Below are positions 15,001 through 27,900 of a stretch of 64,000 nucleotides of DNA, one piece after another. The translations under genes and the position numbers were made by a program. Position 1 is the stretch's first letter; every line of letters starts with the position of its first letter. Source of the DNA: Burhinus oedicnemus. Taxonomy: Eukaryota; Chordata; Aves; Charadriiformes; Burhinidae. A model generated the notes under the pieces. The model was given only the letters and a program-made list of their open reading frames with translations. It did no database searches and was not told the origin of the DNA. The stretch spans positions 2,409,657-2,473,656 of the forward strand of contig VFFE01008908.1 of the NCBI GenBank assembly GCA_008921705.1, written 5' to 3'.

Positions 15001-18000
15001 GGAATTACTGCGTTTTAAGTTAAAAAAGAAATAGTAAATAATCTGTTTTAATAAGGATAATAAGAAAAAGGACAAACATCGAAATCTGCAAAGAATCCTG
15101 GAGGACTATAAAATTCATCTGATTTTACTTAGTTTCTAATTTTGCAGCCCAGAATTTTCCAGTGTGTTTCCAGAGCCTCTTTTTTTAGTAATTCAATTTC
15201 CAAACGTGTTGAACTTCCTGCAGCTCCTATTGGCTTTGCTGAGAGCCACGGTTTTGAAAACTAAAATGTTTTGTTAGAGATGGGAACAGTTCTAAACAGG
15301 AGAGAGCAGAGACTATGGTGATCTGCTGAGAAAGGCTGTGATATATAAGAAATATTGTACTTTTTTGGTGGGGGGCAAGTAAGAGAGCAATTGGATTTGA
15401 ATAAAGGACACTGATGTTTTGCTGTGCAAAACCAAAAAGCCCCTTGAAGGACCTGGTAGCACCTGTGACAGCCTCAAAGCTTAGTCCTGCAAAGGGCCAG
15501 AAAGGGGGTTGGGGTTTGAAATCGGTGAGCTGCAGAAGATTAACTTGTAAAAGCAGAAGTACTCGGCACTTCATACTTTGGCACATAATATCCTCCTTGC
15601 CGGCACTAATGATGTGGAGACATTTTTCTATCAAATGGTTTCTGACAGTTCAATTGCCAAAAATACTCAAGTGGCAGAATGCAACTGCAATTACTAACAG
15701 TGTGCTTGCCCCAGAGTCTGTAAATTCTCTCATGAAAGCCTAAAAAGCCCATTCACGTTGTCTAGAAATAGCAGCAATAACCATGGTAATAAGTTCTTCT
15801 CTTTGTTGCTGTGGTTTGATTCTTTTCATGGGTAGGCTGCAAAAAAGCCATTTGATTTTTCTGTAGCTGCCTCTATTGTAAGGAAATGTTTCTGTTCTCC
15901 AGGAACAACAGCGCTACTGAAAGCCCTGCAGTAGCCTAGTTTCCAGATTCGGAAATTTAGCTGAGGGGAAATTTAGATCCCATTTCAGACAAGGTTGAAC
16001 CCAGTTTTGCATTTGGGCTTTGGTCAAGAGGAGACGATGCGTCCCCAAGGAAGGTGCTAAGGAGGGGGAGACACGCTGCCCTAGGGAGCAGCGTAGCCGA
16101 GGACAGGATACTCGCTAGGGATTCGGGTTCTGCCAAAGCCGCCAAGTTGATGTAGTGTACATCATGTCGCTCCTCTGTGACTGCTTACCAATCAAAAGTG
16201 AACCTAATGACTTTTACCATTCTTGTGGTGTTTGCCTGTCCACATACCCGTTGTCTGTCTGTGTTGCTCATACATGCTGAGAGGTATTCCTTCTTTATTC
16301 TCTTGAGCTGTAGTGCAGTCCATCCAGAGAACGCAGGATTTGGAAATTCTTTCCATCTATAGTCGTTTTACTCAGTTTAATGGGGCTGAATATGCTGTGA
16401 TCCTGCAAATTGCTGCTGGGCGGATTTCTGCAGGGAGCGCTGCTGACAATAATAGGGTCCATTAAGATGTAAGATATGTCCATAAAGAGTATCATGAAGG
16501 ACTGGGATACAGGAAACTACTAAGAAGTAGTTGCGTGAGGCAGGTTGTCTGTGCCAAGTTGCTCACATATGTAAGGGTTTGCAGCATTACGGCTCTAAAT
16601 CTAGTACTTAGAGACTGTTACTGAGTCACATGGACAGTCAGCTTTGATGCTTGTTAGAAGCAAGAAGCATGAATATAGACTTACTCTCCTTGTTATTAAA
16701 GATTATTTTATCCTATAAGATTGTTGTCATGGTATGATGCTTGAACAATTTACAAATGTAGCTTCAGAATATAAATGCCTTTGCATCTGTAAGCTCTCCG
16801 AACCAGAAGCATTGAAGTTTTCAGCAGCTATTTATCAGAGCACTTTGAATGATACGAGCTTTTGTTTATTTAGCTTGAATTTCTAGGACATTCCAAGAGA
16901 TAAATACTGGAAACGGCTGTCATTGAACAAACTCAGAATTTATTTTTTTTAAATTTATTAGTTTTCAGTGTTGTGAAGTGTCTCAAGAACTTTTGTGAGG
17001 AAAAAAGGGGGAAAAAAAACCCCCACAACAAACAACGCTTACTTTGCAATTAATATTGTATTAGAGGTAACCTCTGTGCTAGTAAATGTGCCTGTGAATG
17101 TTCTGGGCACTGAGGCCAGCTGGTACAGAGTGACCCACATCCATACCATTAAAAGTCTCTTAACCTACAAAACATTCCCATAGGACTGGAAACGGTGCCA
17201 ACTCTCAAACTGTGCTTGGGATTGTATGGGAAAATGATAGTTGGCACAGGCCAAAATTGTGCCAGGGACCTTTCTAACAGCTTAATATTATAGCCAGCCG
17301 TGGCCTGGGGCACAGGAGCATCCCTGGGCACTGCTGCACTCTAAGTTCGGGCACAGCTGGAGTCACAGGTACAGCTGCTAAATTAGCTTTGGAGTGCTTT
17401 TAAAGCAGTGTATAAATAGGGTTGCTTTGTTGCAGAAGGTGTCCCAGAATGACATTGCTGCTTTTGCGGAAAAGAAGATTTCATGTCACGCTTTGAAGAG
17501 TATTAGTGTTACTTTTTTCCTGCGTAGATTTAAAACATACCAGCAGCATAGTCAGATGCAAGTATCCTCTAGCATTAAGCTCTAGTTCTTCTCAACAGTG
17601 AAAATCATTAAATCGACAAAGATATTTTTGTAAGTCTTGAGTTTATTTAGTAAACAAGTATTACCCATAGATCACTACACAACAACAATGTATTTTGTCA
17701 GTTAAACTACTGATGTTCTGTGATGTCTGGTCTTATTTGCTCCTTCACACGCTTCACTTTTTCCACTCTACCAGTACGTAGACTCCAGCCTTGATTCTTT
17801 TCACATGAGAGCATCTGGATAAGGACATCAAGGACAGGTTTGGAGATTTTTAAGGCAAGATGTTAGCATAGTTGTTAGAGATGTTTCTGCACTTGCTATG
17901 TAAATGACTTAACACTTCATGAATGCAAAGTAAATCAGTTCTCTCATGTTGCTTGGGTTTAATCATTTTTGATTCTTGGTTAGCATATTTCATAACCAAA

Positions 18001-21000
18001 GCCTGAATTTTTTTATTCTGCATTTGTCAATGATGCAACAATCACCTCGTTATGTAGGATGAAGAATTATGTGTGTGGAATTTGGGCTGAGCTATAAGCT
18101 TCTAGGAGAGAAAAAAGCTATTAAGACATCCTGAGACCGTACATAATACAATGTCCTATATTGGGCTCTCTGACAGAGCCGTGTTAATTTATCTCTGTTC
18201 TGGCAGATGACAGCTCTGCTCTTCCCATCCTGGGCTTCTCCAAAGCAGCGGAATATTATTTATTTTTCAAGTATATCAAGTAATATTTTTTTCTAAGTCT
18301 TTCTAGACAGGATCTCCCAGACTTTGTTGTTACGGTTTAATCTAATTTGAATTGACAATCGGTACCAAATATCAAAAAGTGTTGTCTCATAGCAAAACCC
18401 AAGGGTGAAGCTAAGTGGAAGCAATTTAAAATGAGCCATATCATAGTTAGTCCAGTGACTTGGATGTGACTCTGATCTTGTTTTTTGAGGAACTTGGTTT
18501 CTTCGCCTTTTTTCAGGTTGCAGAAGAGCAAATCTTTCAGAAGCAGATCTTCTGGATAATGCATCTGTCACATTAAAGTCTTTGCATTTTCTGGGGTATG
18601 CTATGATTTGCTTCTTTTACAGATTTTTATCACGTGACAGGTATGTGATGAAAATTCTGGTTTTGAGATCCAGAAAAGTCACTGTTGAACAGAACACTGC
18701 CAATAAACTCGGCATAGATGATTATTCCGTTCTTTCACAGCCTGCCATTCTTTTGTGAAATGAATATCTAAACTAACCTAATTATTAAATGCAGACTGAA
18801 GATCCCTGTTGACTTGTTTAAGGTGAAGCCTTTACTAGGGAAGGGGAAAAGTAACTTTCCATTACTGACCAAGAATACCTATGTGTTCCTAGTCATCTTT
18901 ATTTCACCCAATCTGCAATTCAAAAAGTTGTGTTCAGAAAGCAGAATTTGTGGAGATTAGTACATTTGAGTTCCTTATTCCAGGTGGCTTTAGCAGTATT
19001 TAAGTCGGCTTCACAGTGAGTTTATGTGTATTAAAACAAAAATTAAAAGATTTTTAGGTAAAGACTCTAATGAAAAAGTATTGCCAAGAAGCTATCAAAG
19101 AGATCAAATGTACTTAGAAATGCCATGAAAAGAATATTAAATAGAATACCAGTGTATGTGTAATGGTGGCCTAGATTGAAATCCGTGGTACTTTTGTTAG
19201 TGTAAATGGATGCCATTGCAGTAAAACTCTTATAATCGAACTTTAACCTGCTTACCCAGAAACTATAAAGTATTTTTTTACCTTTTGTTTTGGAAAAACA
19301 GTGGTTTTCCTCTGGCAACTGGTAGTGAATTAGAATGACAACCAAAGCATTCCCAGCAGTGCTTCAGTAGGACAAAGCCCCTTGCCTACAATAAAGTGAA
19401 TGAAATGTGGGAAACTGAGCGCTTGCAATCCAGAAGTTGACAGTTTGCATTACAGAAAAAAAATTGGTGCAAGTTTTAGTGAAGGTTGTTACAAGGGAAA
19501 AAAGTCCTTGAGGCGGTAGGCTATGAATCAGTATCTTCAGAGTTTGGATCTGTCTTGGCCTGTTGTTACCTTGAGAAGTGGCTGAATTTGTTCTAGCAAA
19601 GGAGAGGGGACTGATGGCTTTGCTTTAAAAATGCCATGCGTTTCTGCTAGCGTATGTTCAGATAATGTAGAGTTACACAATCAATTAGGTTAACAGCTGT
19701 ACAGCAATGCCAGTGTATTAAATACGACTTCTTGATAACTTTTATAAGGTTTTTTTTGTGTGACTAAAGCAGGCAGCTGAACTGCCTAGAACTTCCTATC
19801 CGTGTGGTAAGAAAGATGTGTGGGGAGAAATACTGACTTTACAATAGCAATGAACGTCTCTGGCTGTATTTTCTGAATGCTGCCGCCATACCCTCTTAAT
19901 AGTAGAGGCAGACGGAGAGTGATTCCTGCCCAGTCATGTAGAGGGGAAAAATGACAATTTTAATGCCTGTTTTGGGAGTATTTTGTATGCTTCACTTAGA
20001 GAGATTAATTTTCTAGTTTTCGACTTTGCCACTGGTTTCTTTTATTAGTTAGCTATCTAGGCAAGCAAAACCTGGGATTGTATGAAAAAGAGACGACATA
20101 ATCTGTACCTTAATTCATTCCCTTCCCTTACCAGGCATAGCGTGCCATTGCCTCTCTGAACATTTTCCCAGTTAGCTGTAGACTGAACCTGGTAACAATG
20201 TGGTCGGGTTGGGTTCCCGTCCCAGGCAGACAGCTCTGTTTGGCCTTGAGACCCCTGGGTTTGTATGGCTTTCAATCATGAGAAATGCTAAATTGACAGT
20301 TACTTTCAAGTTCATGCCATAGCACCAATTCCCTGCTGCTCTACACCGTGTGGTTTCGTAGCTGCCCTTTGTATTCAATTTCTTCTAAATGAGCTTCATT
20401 TGTTGACAGATTTTGAGATTTTCATGGTTGCCCAGTGCATTTCAATGCACAGTCCTAGTCTTTGGTCTTGAAATAATTTATAGCATAATGAATCGTTACA
20501 GTGCTGTGTGATAAAACCATACTGAGAGGATGGAATCTGAATGGAAGAATGTGTTCACAAAATGTTTTAGAACTGATCTGTGCCCCCAACAGTTCCTAAC
20601 TGAGTGCTCTCTATGACCGCTGGTAGCCCTGCTGCTCTCTGCAATGTCTCTTCCCCGGCCAAGAGTGGTAAGAATGCTTGTGTCAGGCAATCGAGTGACC
20701 TCAAGTGGGCTGTTTTCTCCTCCTCGTCTGTCTGCATGTAGTCTGCATGTCCTTCTGAATCAAAATTTTTCATATATTAAATGATGAGTGCTTCCCTGCC
20801 CTACGTATAAGAACGCATTGCTTTAATGTCCACAATGTACCTTACGGATATGACTGCATAAAAGGTTATAACCACAGTATATGTTAAGATATACAAGCAT
20901 ATATATTAAAAAAAACGGGAGCTTAACATAGTGGTGTTATTGGGTGTTTTTTTTTGATCAGTGAAATAACAGATGTGACTTGAATCCTACAATGTGAAAA

Positions 21001-21467
21001 AAGTTTCGAACTCATGTTAGTAATTTTCTGCGTCCTTTTATTAGCGGCATTTTTTACTGTGGCTAATAAGGAACTCAAGATGTTCTCAGGTCTTGAATAA
21101 GTTACAATGAGGAGGATATAAGCTTTTCAGCCATTTTAACCACCTTCTCCAACATTAAGACTGGAACACATTCTCCTTTTATACCTCAGCGAGTTTGTAT
21201 GGTCTGCGGTTTTGTGTTGCTACGGCAGACTTTTTTTGCTTTCTCTTCATTGTTTTACTGGATGGTTCTACTTTGAATTGCCTTTAATTTCAGTGATGCT
21301 ATTCAGCACAAAAGCATTACTGAAATAATGAAATACGAAATCGGAGAATCATGCTCTCTTCATAGCAGAACTGGTGGGGAATAATTTTGTTCTGCACTTT
21401 ATATATGGTAATAACAGTAACTCTTGACATTTGCTCTTCTTTGTGGTTATTTTAGGTTCTGTACGGT
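1..21467. other. Unique intronic sequence, no gene recognised
   Basis: This stretch is AT-rich with stops in all frames. The longest frames (for example 7533-8000 on + and 13535-13922 on both strands) have no family resemblance that I recognise and no convincing splice context. I see only short simple repeats, a possible MIR-like remnant near 13950-14100 and a homeodomain-motif-rich patch near 9530-9680. The last two are discussed as findings. Confidence 0.6.
2082..2104. repeat. T11 run followed by a (GT)6 microsatellite
   Basis: A run of eleven T is followed directly by six GT units. It is a simple-sequence tract in the intron and is likely to vary in length. No function is implied. Confidence 0.9.
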
Positions 21468-21710
21468 AAAGCAGGACAAGAGGTAATGGACACAAACTTG
21501 AACATAGGAAGTTCCATGTAAACATGAGGAGGAACTTCTTTACTTTGAGGGTGGCAGAGCACTGGCATAGGCTGCCCAGAGAGGTGGTGGAGTTGTTCAA
21601 AACCCGCCTGGATGCCATCCTGTGCAACCTGCTCTAGGTGACCCTGCTCTGGCAGGGGGGTTGAACTAGATGATCTCCACAGGTCCCTTCCAACCCCTGT
21701 GATTCTGTGA
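21468..21710 (+). mobile_element. CR1 LINE, 3' terminal fragment
   Basis: This is a short 5'-truncated CR1 copy in sense orientation. It carries typical CR1 3'-end phrases: a stretch meaning 'aacatgaggaggaacttctt' at about 21520, 'ctgcccagagaggtggtgg' at about 21570, and the end 'gattctgtga' at 21701-21710. Compared with the usual CR1 3' end, about 15-20 bases seem to be missing just after the 'gaggtggtggag' segment. CR1 normally ends in short octamer-like repeats rather than poly(A), and this copy does too. It has no coding capacity left. Boundaries are good at the 3' end and about 10 bp uncertain at the 5' end. I am confident of the family but cannot name the subfamily. Confidence 0.93.
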
Positions 21711-22160
21711 AAGCAAACAGGTTGTCATGTCCAGTACTGGCCTGTAATGGAACAATTAAACTGTTCTTCTCAGTCACATGAAGATGCATGGCAGTGGTTA
21801 TTTGGGTTTCTCAATATCCTTGTTATTCCTGAAATGTCTGATTATGTTTTGGGGAAGTTAGAACAAATGCAAATCTGTCCTCAAAATAAGTTTGTATCGT
21901 GAAGTAGAAGAACAGGGTGCAACTGTGTGCGTTGCACGTATGTATGTGTATATTTGTATTGTGGATATTGCTCCTGGTATCATATGAAGCTCAGGGTGCT
22001 TGGTACTGCATGAATGATGTTGGAAGATGACTGCTAGTTCATTGAACTTCTCATCTGAGCAGACAGGAGGGTTTGGTAAAGAAATGAAAGGCACAATTAG
22101 TGGAAAAGTGGGATAACTTAATTTGGGGTATTTGAAAAATACCCAGTCTCTTTTAGACAC

Positions 22161-22194
<34 letters not shown>

Positions 22195-24841
22195 AGAGAG
22201 AAAAAAGAAATGAGGGGGAAAAAGAAGTAGTTTAAAAAAAAAAAAGTGTCATTTTCCATTTAAAGATTGTCTGTCCTCATCATCATGTACTTGTGTCTCA
22301 CGCCTTCTGTCATTTACTTCTGTGGTCACTGGGTACTTAAACAGCAAGAACTACTTTTTCTGAGTTGTCGACCATTTTATCATGCATTAGCAAGAAGAAC
22401 ATGACATTTGAAGCATACCAGTAAAAGCAGACTTTGTGGTCCCAGAAAGGTCCATAAGAATAGCAATCACTCACGTTGTAGTCTGGAGCTTTCTAAAAAG
22501 CAGCAGGCTAAAGGGCAAACTTGAACCACTGGAGGGTCTCAATGTAGTTAAGGAGTTTATCCATTAGCGTTTCTTGCCACTCTGCTCTGTCTGAACTGTA
22601 GATACTGAATAAAAAAAACCCTTGTCTTCCTAAAACCGCATCCATTCAGTTTTATATTTCAGAAATATTTTTCTCAATGAAATTGTGGAAGTGATGACAA
22701 GCCATGCTGTTCTCATCTTTTCTCTTTTCAGTTCCCCCACAACAGTGTGACACATACCATATTTGAAGTATAACTGCAAAAACGTTTCCTGTGATATTTA
22801 ATTGAGAATCCATTGTGAAATTAGGAATTTGCTTAATGTCAAGCCTGCCGCTTTTGTTAGGTAAAGGACTTGGAAGAGGAAAGCGTTGGGTACAATTTTC
22901 AGTTTCAGGACACATAATACTCAGAATGGCATTTAATGGGAGCTGAAGGGATGGCGGTGAGTTCATTTGCACAGAACTATTTCAGTCATTTCTAATGATT
23001 TACCAGGAAGGAAAAACCAAGGTGGAGCTGGCAAGCTTTATAGAGTTTTAAGCTGTAAAATGCAAAAGAGGAGAAGATCCATTGTGAGGAATTACGAGGA
23101 AAAAAGTTGTAGAAGACACCATCCAGAGACGTATGATTTCCTTGCGCTGACAACCACAGCGGGCTGCTGTCTTTAATGCAGGCAGCTTACGCTGGTGCTC
23201 TGATTCTGCTCTAGCTTAGGCAGACGTAACTCCTTTGACATTAATAAGTTCCTGGAATAGCTGATAGAAGAACTGAACTGAAACCTGTCTGGTATCTTTT
23301 TTCTGGCTTCCCCTTGAACACTTCTGGTCCTCTCACCCATTTTATGTTCTTTAATGAGGGAACAAAACATGATTCTAAGTAAATGAGTTAACAGTTTTGT
23401 GTAGGTTCGCATGGGTGCATTTACCAGTTCCAATTTAGTTCTTTGTTATCATCCAAGTCAAGTCAACCTTCTCCTGATATTAGCAATTCTTTCTGGTTTC
23501 TGAACTGTTTTGCTTGCAGTATTGAACAGGTTTTTCTTTTTTTCTTAAAGCAATCAGGCTGAAGGAAAATGTGAATTCTTACTGAAACAGGTTGTTGAAG
23601 GGCTGCAGAAGTGTTCAAAAGCTTCTACTGCATGTATGCAATTGGGCACAGAGAGAATGCCTAATCCATTTGTCTTCTGTTCATAAGAAGATCAAAGCAA
23701 TTTGTTGCGTTGCTTATGGAAGCTGAAATTTTTCAGAAAAGAATTGTATGTGTGTATATATACCTATATAGCAAAAAAGGTCAGATGGGTTGAGAGAAGC
23801 GTACAGTTTGTTTAGCTTGCGTTAATTTGCCCATGTAGTTAAGCTAGCGAGAGTGCTGGCCTGTGCTTTGCGTGTTGCAGTGGTGCTCTGCTTCATGCAC
23901 TTCTATAAAAAGTATTCAAGCACAGAATTATTCATGGCTGCTGGACAGTAAAGCTGCTCAAATCCTTTCAAAATTAAACCTGGTGGTCGAAATACCAATG
24001 TCTTAACCAGATCGGTGACTTTCAAAACGAAATACAAGTACTTCCTTTTGCTTTGGCATGGATATATTTATGTTTAGTGTATCATAACTGTAGTAACTTA
24101 AAGTAACTGCTTTTTTATTGGGGAAGTAATGTGACTTTCCTTAGAAACAGCTGTAAACCTGATATTTCATAGATAAGCAATGACACTTGGCAACATTGTT
24201 TGATGTGCAATACTCATTTTTGTCCGGAGGACTTATTTCTACTCTGTATCTTCCACTGAGGTATGCATATAAGCAGCCTTTTTGTATGCCATATTTCTCA
24301 TTAAATTCTCCTGCAAAATCGCTTTGCTACTTTGCCTGGAAAGATAAAGGCATTCTCCAGCAGGAAATCTTAATTCAAATTATAAGATGCGTATTTCTCG
24401 CTTCCTTTTCAATAATGTCTGATTCATTTTTCTTCGTGTTAATGAGTTCCTTAGATCTGCCTTTTGATGGAAAATCACAATGCAAAGAGAGAAATGTTGT
24501 TATAAGAACACTGCAGTAATTGTAGCCCTTGTGTCCTGAACTTGATTCTCCCCTTCGCATTTTGACTGCGTGTCAATAGGTCATTGTTGTATTTGCATTT
24601 TGACAAATTTCTACTCTGTTTTCACTTTGTGCAAATGAATTGTCATAGCCGTGAATACTTTGCATAAATAGCTTATCATTTCATTAAAGTCTTGATTTAT
24701 AGCTGTCACACTGGAGTGTTTGTGTTCTTCAGCCCTTCTGTTCAGTAGACGTTAATCTGCTAGACAGTATGATTTGATCATTTATCAGTTATGTTTTGCT
24801 CTATGTTTACCTCAGTCAGCTTAAACTGCATTCTCAATTGT
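21711..24841. other. Intronic sequence with an A-rich tract, no gene recognised
   Basis: This is unique AT-rich sequence between the CR1 fragment and the first assembly gap. Apart from the A-rich block at 22162-22246 I see no repeat family, RNA gene or exon. The last 300 bases (about 24540-24720) are rich in octamer-like and homeodomain-like motifs and are discussed as a finding. Confidence 0.55.
22162..22246. repeat. A-rich low-complexity tract
   Basis: Thirty A in a row (22162-22191) are followed by GA repeats, A/G-rich sequence and a second run of about twelve A ending near 22245. No AATAAA signal or gene-like body lies upstream, so I do not call it the tail of a processed pseudogene. It also explains the phenylalanine-rich frame that can be read on the - strand here. 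Confidence 0.9.
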
Positions 24842-24861
24842 NNNNNNNNNNNNNNNNNNNN
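24842..24861. other. Assembly gap of 20 N
   Basis: Twenty undetermined bases. The gap abuts a very long T tract, so the missing sequence is probably more homopolymer or a read-through failure. The second gap in the window is also exactly 20 N, so the length looks like a placeholder and not a measured size. Confidence 0.98.

Positions 24862-24902
<41 letters not shown>
24862..24902. repeat. T tract of at least 41 bases beside a gap
   Basis: Forty-one T follow the gap directly, and the true length is unknown because the gap truncates it. On the - strand this would be a poly(A) tract. The sequence to its right shows no complementary polyadenylation signal close by, so a retrocopy tail is not supported. 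Confidence 0.93.
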
Positions 24903-24907
<5 letters not shown>

Positions 24908-27900
24908 TAGATGGATGTTTTTGAATGGCATTGTTCTTTGATTATAGCAAGTGGCGTTGCACTTATATAGGTATTGATCATTATTTGTAGGTGCTCAGGT
25001 ATGAATGTCCCATGTCATCCAATAAGCAGAAGATATTTATGTTTCTGCACGTGCTGTTGTGTGTTTAAACAATTTGGAAATATAGTAGGAGGACTTTTGT
25101 ATATGAGCTCTTGCACAGGTGATGGTGACCTGGAGTTTTAAGCTTATGTGAGATGGGCAGAAGGACAGTGTGGAATTTTCTGGAGGAGCTGTTGGCCATG
25201 GAAGGAAAGGCTCAGGGTTCTGCTTCCCCCAAGTGAAGTGCTGGTGTCATGGGGGTGGCTGGTTCTAGGACAGACTATTGTAAACCCCAAGCAACCTCCA
25301 TCCTTCCACACCCATAAACTGGAGCTGTGAGGAGCCTCAAATCCCATCCACTTGGCTCCTGTTGGGTTTGAGTGGAGTGGTGGTGATTATTAGCACCTAA
25401 TTCACACTCTTCTGTGGTTTATTGGGGTGGTTCCTCAAACTTTTAATATGTTTAAAACCCATTTCTTACTGCTGTAATCTCTGTAATTCTGCATGGTGGA
25501 TAAGTTGGAGAGTAGTCAGTCGGTCAGGTGAGGTTGTGGCCCCTGCGCTTTAGGGGATGTGCTAACTTTCGGACAGTGAGTGTTCCTGCTCCAGGTGGAT
25601 TATCCTAATGGTGACACAATGCATGTACAGTGCTGTTTTTGTTTTGTCTTGTCCTTCAGCAAATCTAGGCTTGCAACAGAAACACCTTGATGGTGAATGT
25701 TTTCATATTCTGAACACTGCTTAGGTGGGCATAAAGTTAATCCATGTGATTGAATTTGGGGGATTTTGCAGAGTAGTAAAAACAAACAAAAAGAACCCCA
25801 AAGAGAAAAACACAGTTGTTGTTTAGATGCACACAAGCTTGGCCTTAAAATAGCCGTGACCTGGAACAGCATAAGGGGAAAAGGATCTTTTATATATTGT
25901 CCTTGCTGTGTTTGCAATTACCCCAGGAGTCCACGACAGCCAAGCCAAACATGAGACTTTTGCTTTACTTTCTCAATGGGTGTGGGATGCCATAGAAGCA
26001 CATAGGCCTTAATGCAGGTATTTTTCCTTTTACTTTAAAACTAAATTGAAAAGGAATTTTCTTGATAAGTCATGCAAACTCTTTGTTCTTATGTTTTCTG
26101 GCAGGTTAAATTTCTCTCCCTGAAATACAAAATTATCTTTTTTTTTTTGTCAGTATAGCTTGACTGTTATATCAGTTGAAAATTAGAAACCAACCTTCTG
26201 CTGATTGATAGTTCTCTCTCTTGATTTTTGTTAAATATTTTAAATTTCTAACACTGTATAAGGAGCTGAAGAAGCCCCTGAAACAAAACCCGACCCAGTT
26301 CCTCTTTGTCACAAAAAGGGAGAATAAACCTTTCAGTTCTTCCCTTGTTCAGACCCGGAAAGGTCAGTATTGATAGAGCGGGATGAAACTGCAAAAGAAT
26401 TAAACCATGTAGCATTACATGTAAGCGCTGCCTTATTCAGTCCCTATTGATAGTTTTGAAATCACTCTGAACTGGTCAGGCCATGCATTATGTTTGTTTT
26501 AATTAAAAATCAGCACACTAAGCTCCCTTTGATTTTCCGTAGAAAGGTAGAAAAACCGCTAATGTCACTGTGCACTGCTCAGCATCCGAGACTTCCTTTT
26601 TCCCCACCTCCTCCCAGGATACATGCACCTTTTCCTTCTAGACCCTGAATTCGCTAGCTATTAGGATGCAGATAAGTTAAATGAGAGAAAAGGCAGGCTC
26701 CCGCTGCCTGCGCCTTCACACTGGCATGACTTGGACGCGCTGCAGGTGATAAAGATGACTTAAAAAGAGCTTTAAAAATGGTGCTGTAGCCTTGCCCACC
26801 GTTCCCAAGCAGAAGACATTTTAGAACTTTTTAGCAAATGACGTAAAAGGAAATTGAGGAAAAGGTTGTGTATTTGAACACTGGAAATGCAAGCAGTCTG
26901 CAAAAGGTTGATGTCTGTTGTTTTCACGCTACTCGGAGAAACAATAACGGCTAAATGGGATATAATTCACTAGTCTGATGCGGCATGTTAAGCACATGAG
27001 CAAAAGAAGGCTCCGAGTCCTTTCTCTTTAAATTGCAGATAGAACACATTAATATTCATTTTGTTCTGTGCCATCGTCTCATGTTTCAACCCTCCAGATG
27101 ATCATTAAGACAATAGAAGATAAAATTTTGTACTGTATAAAATTGTGTTCAAGCCTTAACAAATAAGAGATTATTCTGTCCAGTAAACAAAACATAATCA
27201 TCCTGGCACCCTTACGAAGGAGAGCCTAAAATAGAAACTCTACTCTTTATAGGTCATGTAAAATGTCATCATCTCTTTCATTATCCGTACTGTTTGGATG
27301 AAAAAGAACTGATTAATTTAAAAGAACCTTGGCTTATTTGCTAACAAGGTTATTTTCTCATTGATTGCTGGGAAGTCTAGTTGCTTTGGAAGGGGTTGCA
27401 AATTACGAGTAAATCAATTGTCAGCCTGTGTAGACGCATCTGCCATTTATGTGCTGGCAGTGTAAGGCTTGTGTGTACGTGGTGTTTATATAGCAACTTC
27501 GGATGTACCTGGTTTGAATGAAACTTCGGGGTCTGGGCAGAGGTGGAAAGGCAGCAACGGGGGAGCATCATATCGTGAAAGGGCCAGTCTCCTAAGTTTC
27601 TTTTAAAAGCTTAACTATCAAACAGGCTGTGTCTTCAAGGAAAGACCAAAACCAAAGTAACATAAAATTAGACGAATAAATTAATATTTAGGCTTGTAAT
27701 TTTAAAACTCCCAGGATGAAGTGTGCAAAAACACAACATGTCAAAGACAGTAGGTTTACCAGGCCAGGCTGGCTGGACTTACTCAGAAAGAGAAGCAGAG
27801 TTTATTTCTAGGGAACGGAGGGCCTCGCCGCAGGGCTTGTTAGCAGGGAGTGTGACTGGCACAAAGCTCGGGCAATAGTACAGCTCCTGTCTGGAGGAAA

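Noticed and set aside
22162..22246. Poly(A) tail of a processed pseudogene
   Set aside because: No AATAAA and no gene-like body upstream of the A tract.
21858..22259. 133-codon frame on - with a long poly-Phe stretch
   Set aside because: Produced by the A30 tract read on the other strand.
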